From: CAYXVU01 sp964468725
GTDB lineage: Bacteria; Acidobacteriota; Blastocatellia; UBA7656
Assembly: GCA_964468725.1 (NCBI GenBank)
Contig: CAYXVU010000198.1
Coordinates: 1-11,162 of the forward strand
Reading direction: 5' to 3'
Length of the DNA stretch: 11,162 nucleotides
Shown here: positions 1-4,713 of the stretch, one piece after another
Position numbering within the stretch: the first letter of the stretch is position 1
How the letters are laid out: the number at the start of each line of letters is the position of its first letter
Translations under genes and position numbers: made by a program
Notes under the pieces: model-generated
Database searches by the model: none
Seen by the model: only the letters and a program-made list of their open reading frames with translations
What the model was told of the DNA's origin: nothing

Positions 1-727
1 AAACCGGGGCATCGGGTTTGGCGCGAATTAGCGAACCGTCTTCATAAATCACCAGGCGCTTCCTCATGTTTTCGATCTGCTCCTTCGTGGGCTTGAAAGG
101 ATTTTTACTCCAATCAGGCTGCTTAGGGCGCACGAAAGCAATGATGTGATGCACGATTCTGCGATTGCCCGGAATGGATTCGACGGCTTGCACCCACACG
201 TCTTCTTTGAAGTTGGTCGGGATATCAATATAGACGTATTCATCCGGCCCTTCGGCTGCCAGTTTGTGCTCTTTCGGCATGGTCAGCACGATGTCGGGTT
301 TGCCATGACGCCACATATCATTGAATTGCGGCACAGGGGGCAAATCTTTGACCTCACCCTCCTTTGCGCCCTGCTCGACCCACGCAACAATTTTGGCGAT
401 GTCCGTGTCGGCCAGGCGGCGATCATTGGAAAACTCGCCGTACTGCGAATCGGCATGCCAAGGTGGCATTTCCCGGCTCACAACCTTCTCTTTGATCGAA
501 CGCGCCCATGGCCGCGCTTCTTTGTAGGTCATCAAAGCCATCGGGGCAATGTCATTGGCACGGTGACATTGCACACAATTCTTGTAAAAAATCGGCGCAA
601 CGTCTTTGTTAAAGGTCACGGTTTTAGCGCCTGAAAAATGGGCGCTTGTCGTGTCAGCGGCGAGGAAAAAGGCTGTGGTGCAGAACACTGCCAGAAAAGT
701 TGCCGCGAGGAATCCTTTTCTTGTCAT
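1..727 (-). CDS. Secreted cytochrome c / copper-monooxygenase-like protein (3' part missing)
   Basis: The frame starts with ATG at 727-725 and stays open to the window edge, giving 242 residues of a longer protein. A GGAG ribosome binding site lies 7 nt before the start. Residues 1-24 form a signal peptide. A heme c motif CVQCH is at 51-55, and Met87 in EMPPWH is the likely distal heme ligand, so residues 37-125 are a monoheme cytochrome c domain of the planctomycete/acidobacterial type. A second region from about 139 carries IVHHIIAFV with the His pair at 193-194. This resembles the first copper-binding His-His of ascorbate-dependent type II copper monooxygenases (PHM fold). Such cytochrome-PHM fusions are known as large periplasmic proteins of unknown substrate. 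The remaining copper ligands would lie beyond the window. The cytochrome assignment is secure; the copper enzyme part is inferred from one motif and family architecture. Confidence 0.8.
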   Translation of the reverse strand, partial: MTRKGFLAATFLAVFCTTAFFLAADTTSAHFSGAKTVTFNKDVAPIFYKNCVQCHRANDIAPMALMTYKEARPWARSIKEKVVSREMPPWHADSQYGEFSNDRRLADTDIAKIVAWVEQGAKEGEVKDLPPVPQFNDMWRHGKPDIVLTMPKEHKLAAEGPDEYVYIDIPTNFKEDVWVQAVESIPGNRRIVHHIIAFVRPKQPDWSKNPFKPTKEQIENMRKRLVIYEDGSLIRAKPDAPV

Positions 728-816
728 AATCCAACTCCAAATTCGTTAAGGTGAACAAAATCTTGTGATTGGCTTCAGCAGACATTCGAGTTTACGAGAA
801 GCACCGGCCAGCGGTT

Positions 817-1629
817 TCATCTTTTCCCAATAAATTGCTGAAGAAACTCTTCAGCTATGCGGTTTGTCTCTGCGCTCGAACGACTCTCAGAGTGAGGCGC
901 ATGGCCGCCGTTTTCGATGAAGTGGAATCGGGCTTTCGGCAATTGACTCCGCGCCGCTTCCATCTCGCCCGCTTCTGTGCGCGGGTCAGCAGAGCCTTGA
1001 ATAAACAACGTTGGGACATTCACCTCTGCCAGTCGGCTATCATATAAGTCGGCAAACGGGTGCGCGCTCTCATCGGCAAGTTGCAACCACGCCTGCCCGT
1101 TCATCACAATCAATTCGCGCCAATAATCTTCGCCATGTTGCGCGGACAAGGTTTGCGTGATGCGCTCGCCGAGTTGATGCGGTTGTATCGCCATCGTCTC
1201 GAAAAACTGCTGCGAGCCGGGTTTGGTGCGATAGTAATGAAAGGCTTCTAGGATGATGCCGTGCAAGCGGTCGGGCGCATCCGCTCCCAGCATGGCGGCA
1301 ATCACCGCCCCATCGCTATGCCCCCATAAAACGGCACGTTCAATCTCCAATGCGTCCATAAATTTCAGAGTCTCCATGGCTGCGCGACGATGAAAATCTA
1401 TGGCAAAGTTTTCGACGCGGCTCGACTTCCCGTAGCCTGTACGGTCAGGGATGAGAATACGAAATTGTTCGCCAAAGGCTTCGATCTGTTTGTGAAACGG
1501 GTAAATCTCATAGCCCCATCCGCCATGCAGATGCAGGAGCGGGACGCCTGCACCATATTCCCGAAAATAGATCTCCGTTTGACCGCGATGGTTGGCGAGA
1601 GGCGAATGATGCAGGGTTACGGTTGGCAA
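817..1629 (-). CDS. Alpha/beta hydrolase
   Basis: This 270-residue protein is a single-domain alpha/beta hydrolase of typical length. The oxyanion-hole motif HLHGGWG is at 33-39, the PDRTGYGKS turn at 61-69 and the nucleophile elbow GHSDG at 103-107, giving Ser105. The acid is probably Asp215 in GSADPR and the base His243 in NGGHAPH, so the catalytic triad is complete. No signal peptide is seen, so it is probably cytoplasmic. The start is TTG at 1629-1627: an AGGAG(AG) ribosome binding site lies a few bases upstream, and the only nearby ATG (1642-1640) is in another frame. The cytochrome gene follows on the same strand after 89 bp. The substrate cannot be told from sequence; esterase, lipase, epoxide hydrolase or haloperoxidase-like activities all occur in this fold. 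The fold is certain, the reaction is not. Confidence 0.85.
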   Translation of the reverse strand: MPTVTLHHSPLANHRGQTEIYFREYGAGVPLLHLHGGWGYEIYPFHKQIEAFGEQFRILIPDRTGYGKSSRVENFAIDFHRRAAMETLKFMDALEIERAVLWGHSDGAVIAAMLGADAPDRLHGIILEAFHYYRTKPGSQQFFETMAIQPHQLGERITQTLSAQHGEDYWRELIVMNGQAWLQLADESAHPFADLYDSRLAEVNVPTLFIQGSADPRTEAGEMEAARSQLPKARFHFIENGGHAPHSESRSSAETNRIAEEFLQQFIGKR

Positions 1630-1666
1630 TTTCTCTCCTCATGATTCGGTTTCGTATAAGCGAGCT

Positions 1667-1695
1667 ATGGTATGCTGTCGAGGCAAAAGCGTCAA
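1667..1695 (-). promoter_or_regulatory. Candidate sigma70 promoter of the hydrolase gene
   Basis: On the minus strand TTGACG (1695-1690) and TACCAT (1672-1667) are separated by 17 bp, a good -35 and a fair -10. Transcription would begin near 1660, about 30 nt before the TTG start of the hydrolase. It lies in the divergent gap with the glycosylase gene. Seen by eye only. Confidence 0.4.
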
Positions 1696-1711
1696 CAAAT
1701 TGCGGATTTAC

Positions 1712-2437
1712 ATGAAGACTATCCGAATGACCACCTTACAAAACCAGATTATTGATTGCCATTTGTGCCCCCGTCTGGTCGAATGGCGCGAGCAGACAGC
1801 GCGAGAAAAGGTGCGACGCTTCCAAACCGAAACCTATTGGGGCAAGCCTGTTCCCAGTTTCGGAGACCCCAATGCACAGATGCTCATTGTCGGACTAGCT
1901 CCGGCTGCTCATGGTGGCAATCGCACCGGTCGCATGTTTACCGGTGATCGAAGCGGTGATTGGCTCTATCGCGCATTGCATCGCGCAGGCTTCGCCAATC
2001 AATCTGCTTCCACTCATCAAGCCGATGGCCTGCGCTTGCAAAACTGTTACATCACGGCCGTCATCCATTGTGCGCCGCCCGCTAATCAGCCCCTCCCCGA
2101 AGAGATTCGCAATTGCCGACCCTTTCTACACGCGGAGGTTTCGCTTCTTCGTCAGGTTCGAGTCATCGTGGCGCTCGGTCGGCTCGCCTTTGATACGGCA
2201 TTCAACGTCTCTGTTAAAGAGGTAGCCCATCAAAGTGCTACGGCAGTGCGCAAGGCATTTCCGCGACCGAAATTTACGCACGGCGCAGAGGCCGAATTGC
2301 CCAATTCGATTCGGCTGTTGGCCTCTTTTCATCCAAGCCAACAAAATACCTTCACCGGCAAACTCACCGAACCGATGCTCGATGCCGTCTTTACACGAGC
2401 CGCTCAATTGATTCAAGCTTCCTCGCCTGAGCAATAA
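1712..2437 (+). CDS. Uracil-DNA glycosylase, family 5 (UDGb)
   Basis: A DNA repair enzyme of 241 residues that removes deaminated bases such as uracil, and in this family also hypoxanthine, from DNA. The four iron-sulfur cysteines are present: Cys16 and Cys19 (DCHLCPRL), then Cys120 and Cys135 spaced by 14 residues. Motif 1 reads GLAPAAHGGNRTGRMFTGD at 61-79; family 5 lacks the polar catalytic Asp/Asn of other families at the position after GLAP, and Ala here fits that. Motif 2 is HPSQQNTFTGKLT at 207-219. Length and order match family 5 enzymes such as that of Thermus. The frame extends upstream to an ATG at 1667, but that overlaps the opposing hydrolase promoter and adds residues without similarity. 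ATG at 1712 or 1727 is more likely; neither has a strong ribosome binding site. No functional link to the neighbours is evident. Confidence 0.92.
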   Translation: MKTIRMTTLQNQIIDCHLCPRLVEWREQTAREKVRRFQTETYWGKPVPSFGDPNAQMLIVGLAPAAHGGNRTGRMFTGDRSGDWLYRALHRAGFANQSASTHQADGLRLQNCYITAVIHCAPPANQPLPEEIRNCRPFLHAEVSLLRQVRVIVALGRLAFDTAFNVSVKEVAHQSATAVRKAFPRPKFTHGAEAELPNSIRLLASFHPSQQNTFTGKLTEPMLDAVFTRAAQLIQASSPEQ

Positions 2438-2441
2438 ACTA

Positions 2442-2470
2442 TTGTGCGAAACGCATACTGCTTCGATAAT
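2442..2470 (+). promoter_or_regulatory. Candidate sigma70 promoter of the thioredoxin-like gene
   Basis: TTGTGC (2442-2447) and GATAAT (2465-2470) are spaced by exactly 17 bp. This puts the transcription start near 2477, about 44 nt before the ATG at 2521. It starts just after the stop of the glycosylase gene, so the thioredoxin gene probably has its own transcript. Confidence 0.55.
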
Positions 2471-2520
2471 CCTGCTTGTGCTGTTCAAATCAGCCCTCTG
2501 CTGAAAGCGAGGATTAAGAC

Positions 2521-3036
2521 ATGAAGATTCTGGCTCTATTGGTCATTGCTCTCTCGATTGGCGCTGTAGGTTTCGTCGTCTATGCTCAATTGCAAAATAG
2601 AGCGCAACGCACACCAACATTGACGACCGACGATGTAGGAAGCAGCCGCCTGTCCACTTCGGGCGAGCCGGACACTGTCGGCGGCAAGATTCGTTGGCAT
2701 AAAAATCTTTCATCGGCAGTCGAAGCAGCCAAATCAGGCAACAAAGTCATCGTCGTTGATGTCTATACGGATTGGTGCGGATGGTGCAAAAGGATGGATC
2801 AGGACATCTTTCCCGACCCGAAAGTTGTCAACCTGACCCGCAAAGCCGTCTTCTTAAAGTTCGATGCGGAGGACCAAAGCGAAGGCACGGCATTTGCCAA
2901 ACGTATGGGGGTGCGCGGGTATCCGACGACGGTCATCCTCAACAGCGACGGGCAAAAACTGGTCGCCAAACCCGGCTACCCCGGCTCTGCTGATAACTTC
3001 GTCGCTTTGGTCGAGAGCGCCCGGGCGGATCAGTAA
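2521..3036 (+). CDS. Membrane-anchored thioredoxin-like protein
   Basis: This 171-residue protein has one hydrophobic N-terminal segment (residues 3-23), either an uncleaved anchor or a signal peptide, so the thioredoxin domain should lie in the periplasm. After a polar linker (24-55) the domain starts near residue 57. Its active site is WCGWC with redox cysteines 86 and 89, and the cis-proline loop is GYPTT with Pro135. The CGWC site and the DQDIFPDPKV segment after it resemble the C-terminal domain of DsbD and Thioredoxin_7 proteins, which pass electrons to or reduce periplasmic disulfides. GAGG lies 8 nt before the ATG. A role in cytochrome c maturation or disulfide reduction is plausible, but nothing nearby proves it. 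Domain assignment is firm; partner and direction of electron flow are unknown. Confidence 0.88.
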   Translation: MKILALLVIALSIGAVGFVVYAQLQNRAQRTPTLTTDDVGSSRLSTSGEPDTVGGKIRWHKNLSSAVEAAKSGNKVIVVDVYTDWCGWCKRMDQDIFPDPKVVNLTRKAVFLKFDAEDQSEGTAFAKRMGVRGYPTTVILNSDGQKLVAKPGYPGSADNFVALVESARADQ

Positions 3037-3037
3037 A

Positions 3038-3060
3038 TCTCGATGAAATTGTTGCAATTT
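3038..3060 (+). repeat. 23-bp direct repeat, copy 1 (left edge of assembly gap)
   Basis: An exact copy of the 23 bp at 3204-3226. It begins 2 bp after the thioredoxin stop codon and ends at the first N of the assembly gap. It contains the perfect inverted repeat AAATTG-TTG-CAATTT. The flanks of the two copies differ on the left, so the match is no longer than 23 bp there; on the right it cannot be judged because of the gap. Confidence 0.85.
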
Positions 3061-3070
3061 NNNNNNNNNN
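3061..3070. other. Assembly gap (10 N)
   Basis: Ten undetermined bases. The number is probably a placeholder and says nothing about true length. The gap lies directly after one copy of the 23-bp repeat, so the assembler may have broken at a repeated sequence. No reading frame should be trusted across it. Confidence 0.98.
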
Positions 3071-3076
3071 GGCTTC

Positions 3077-3090
3077 TGGTTTCGAAACCA
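3077..3090. repeat. 14-bp perfect palindrome
   Basis: TGGTTTCGAAACCA is its own reverse complement and lies 7 bp right of the gap. It could be a dimeric protein binding site or part of a larger repeat. No adjacent gene start explains it. The rest of 3091-3184 shows no convincing coding sequence on either strand. Confidence 0.5.
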
Positions 3091-3184
3091 TTGGGAGGGC
3101 CATTCAATAGAAATTGGATAGGGGTTGACCGCCGTCAGCTTGCTTCCGTAGGACACCGTGGAGCTGTTTCGATCTATCCGTGCC

Positions 3185-3209
3185 TCGAGAGACCGATCGA
3201 CGCTCTCGA
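3185..3209 (+). other. Stem-loop overlapping the second 23-bp repeat
   Basis: TCGAGAG (3185-3191) pairs perfectly with CTCTCGA (3203-3209) around an 11-nt loop. The right arm runs into repeat copy 2. No U-run follows directly, so it is not a standard terminator. Its role is unknown. Confidence 0.4.
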
Positions 3210-3226
3210 TGAAATTGTTGCAATTT
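3204..3226 (+). repeat. 23-bp direct repeat, copy 2
   Basis: Identical to 3038-3060 and 166 bp away in the scaffold coordinates. It contains the inverted repeat AAATTG-TTG-CAATTT. With copy 1 it brackets 143 positions, ten of them N. Possible readings are a tandem duplication, a small insertion with flanking repeats, remnants of a collapsed repeat array, or a scaffolding error. Confidence 0.85.
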
Positions 3227-3257
3227 TGTGATAAATCAACTGATCTCACTGGCCTGC

Positions 3258-3285
3258 TTGAATCACGACGGTGAGTTGTTATAAT
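3258..3285 (+). promoter_or_regulatory. Sigma70 promoter of the peptidoglycan-binding gene
   Basis: TTGAAT (3258-3263) and a perfect TATAAT (3280-3285) are separated by 16 bp. Transcription should start near 3292, about 48 nt before the ATG cluster at 3340. This rules out the GTG at 3271, which opens the longest frame but lies inside the promoter. Confidence 0.7.
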
Positions 3286-3339
3286 GCACAGCGAGCGCAG
3301 ACAGGCTCACATTCCAACTTTAATTCGCGGGATAAAATA

Positions 3340-3981
3340 ATGATGATGATGAAACCTAAGTTTCTCTCTGTATATCTATTGCTTGCACTTTGTGTTGCTC
3401 TAACTCCGACTGCAACCCTTTCCAAATCACAGGGGGCCAAAAAGGGAAAACGCGCCGTCGCGCAAAAATCATCACGCACAAAATCCAATGCCCGCATCAC
3501 CAAAAACTCCCGCTCACAGTCAGCGCGAGTCGCCCGAACTGGAAAGGGCAAGAGCCGCTATTCTCGCAAAGCCCGCAATCGCCGCTCGACCGTACAAGCG
3601 CGGCGACCGAATCAAACCGACTACCAAACGAATGAAGCATTATCTGCCCAGACGACGCCAGCGGCTTTTGTTCCCCGCTCCGCCAGCGGCATCCCGTCCG
3701 AGCGCGTTGCCGAAATCCAGAGCGCGTTGGTGAAATCCGGCCATCTCAATTCAGAACTCGCCACTGGCTTCTATGATCAAAATACCATTGAAGCGATGAG
3801 GCGGTTCCAATCGAAAAACAGTCTGCCTCAGACCGGCATGCCATCCGCCTTCACCCTCAAACGACTCGGCGTTGCCAAGAGCGCAAACAATGGGTATTCC
3901 ATCCCGGTCATTCGCAATAAATCGTCTGAGAAAAAGGTCGGCTTGGTTCAACCTGCTTCACCGGAAAAAGAGAATCAGTAA
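3340..3981 (+). CDS. Secreted, highly basic peptidoglycan-binding protein
   Basis: A protein of 213 residues. It starts at a run of four ATG codons (3340-3351); any of the four could be used. Residues 5-28 are a signal peptide (KPKFLSVYLLLALCVALTP). Residues 29-90 are very rich in Lys, Arg and Ser with almost no acidic residues, and look disordered. Residues 118-178 form a PG_binding_1 domain: VAEIQSALVKSGHL, then TGFYDQNTIEAMRRFQSKN and a final LKRLGV, the usual three-helix pattern. The last 35 residues have no known domain. Export and cell-wall attachment are likely. The basic segment may bind anionic polymers, which is an inference. There is no catalytic domain, so it is probably structural or an adaptor. 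The gene has its own promoter and ends 7 bp inside the opposing DUF3179 pseudogene. Confidence 0.82.
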   Translation: MMMMKPKFLSVYLLLALCVALTPTATLSKSQGAKKGKRAVAQKSSRTKSNARITKNSRSQSARVARTGKGKSRYSRKARNRRSTVQARRPNQTDYQTNEALSAQTTPAAFVPRSASGIPSERVAEIQSALVKSGHLNSELATGFYDQNTIEAMRRFQSKNSLPQTGMPSAFTLKRLGVAKSANNGYSIPVIRNKSSEKKVGLVQPASPEKENQ

Positions 3982-4397
3982 ACCAAGGTATTCGGATTGT
4001 ACGCCTTCCAATCGAACCAATAATCACTGAAGGCTCTGACTTTGGTGAGTGATTTCCCCGTTATTTTGCCGTTGACGCCTCTTCCAGAAAACTTCCATTT
4101 GCTACCGAACTCGCTATCCACCAATCGCAAGGGTGAGGTTTCGGGGCGAAGGAAAAACTCCAACGCCTTACCATCAATAACGCGTTCGAAGACGCTAAAC
4201 GATTTTTGGTCTTCAGCTCTGAGTAAAAGAATCGGCATGCCCCCGAGGGTATCCGCAATCAATCGCTACTCTTCCAATTTGGCTACCGGATAGGCTTTCG
4301 CTTCGTTGTTGAGTTTTACGCCAATGATGAGCGTGCGCGGGTCGCGCACATCGTTAGCGTCCGTCGGAGTGAGAGCGTGGCCACAATCGAGGCGCAA

Positions 4398-4411
4398 CCA
4401 ACAAAGCTAAG
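4398..4411. repeat. 14-bp repeat inside the pseudogene, copy 1
   Basis: CCAACAAAGCTAAG recurs at 4537-4550. On the minus strand both copies encode the Leu-Ala-Leu-Leu core of one of the two predicted membrane helices, so shared codon choice in similar helices may explain it. Recombination between such copies could also have helped gene decay. Confidence 0.5.
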
Positions 4412-4536
4412 ACCGCTACAATCAATGTGACGAATGGCGACCAACTGCGTAGATAGTACGCCAGGCGTAACCCAACAGATGGTTGATAACTGAATGGGGG
4501 AAGAATGTAGGGGGGGGCCAATGGCAAACAACACTG

Positions 4537-4550
4537 CCAACAAAGCTAAG
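4537..4550. repeat. 14-bp repeat inside the pseudogene, copy 2
   Basis: Identical to 4398-4411. It lies in the first membrane-helix segment of the rebuilt DUF3179 frame. Confidence 0.5.
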
Positions 4551-4691
4551 GCAATGAGGCAAAACCATCAAACCCATTGCGATGATGTATGGGTGCTCAT
4601 CGCTACTTTGTCTCCCCCAATCTTTCTGTTCAACTTCGAGAACCAACCGCAGCTTGCTTCTCGGTGACTTCGCCCAAGCTGCGATTGATTC

Positions 4692-4713
4692 GACAGGGTT
4701 CACCCTTTCTGTC
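4692..4713 (-). other. Stem-loop at the 3' end of btuB
   Basis: On the minus strand GACA (4713-4710) pairs with TGTC (4695-4692) and GGG pairs with CCC around a TGAA loop; a one-sided GAAA bulge separates the stems. It overlaps the btuB stop codon and is not followed by a U-run, so it is at best a weak or factor-dependent end or an mRNA-stabilising hairpin. The remaining bases up to the pseudogene start at 4600 show no other feature. Confidence 0.3.

Larger units (their letters stand above)
3975..4600 (-). pseudogene. Decayed DUF3179 membrane protein gene
   Basis: The intact 3' part (4265-3975) reads RLIADTLGGMPILLL to a final DYWFDWKAYNPNTLVY, which fits the C-terminal half of DUF3179 proteins. 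The upstream frame can be rebuilt. It starts at ATG 4600-4598 (MSTHTSSQWV), meets TGA at 4570-4568, and continues as a hydrophobic helix (WFCLIALALLAVLFAIGP). At a run of eight C (4517-4510) the frame breaks. Dropping one C restores PPYILPPFSY and a second helix (LIVAVLALLVAP). A second frameshift near 4370-4395 leads into DPRTLIIGVKLNNEAKAYP. An in-frame TAG at 4268-4266 follows KLEE, where CAG (Gln) would fit. The segment between the second helix and DPRTL is also shorter than I would expect. Four lesions make sequencing error alone unlikely. DUF3179 has no settled function. The assignment rests on recalled family patterns. Confidence 0.72.

Noticed and set aside
146..634. Plus-strand open frame of 162 codons
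   Set aside because: It lies opposite the cytochrome gene, whose minus-strand frame has a signal peptide, a CVQCH heme motif and a ribosome site. The plus-strand product has no recognisable domain.
3038..3226. CRISPR array
   Set aside because: Only two repeat units are visible, with a spacing of 143 positions that is far longer than a normal spacer, and there is no cas gene. Kept only as a repeat of unknown nature.
2854..3249. Minus-strand open frame across the N gap
   Set aside because: It is antisense to the thioredoxin gene, crosses undetermined bases, and part of it only reads the direct repeat in two frames. No domain is seen.
4692..4713. Intrinsic terminator after btuB
   Set aside because: There is a stem-loop but no U-run after it and the stem is interrupted, so it is listed only as a hairpin.
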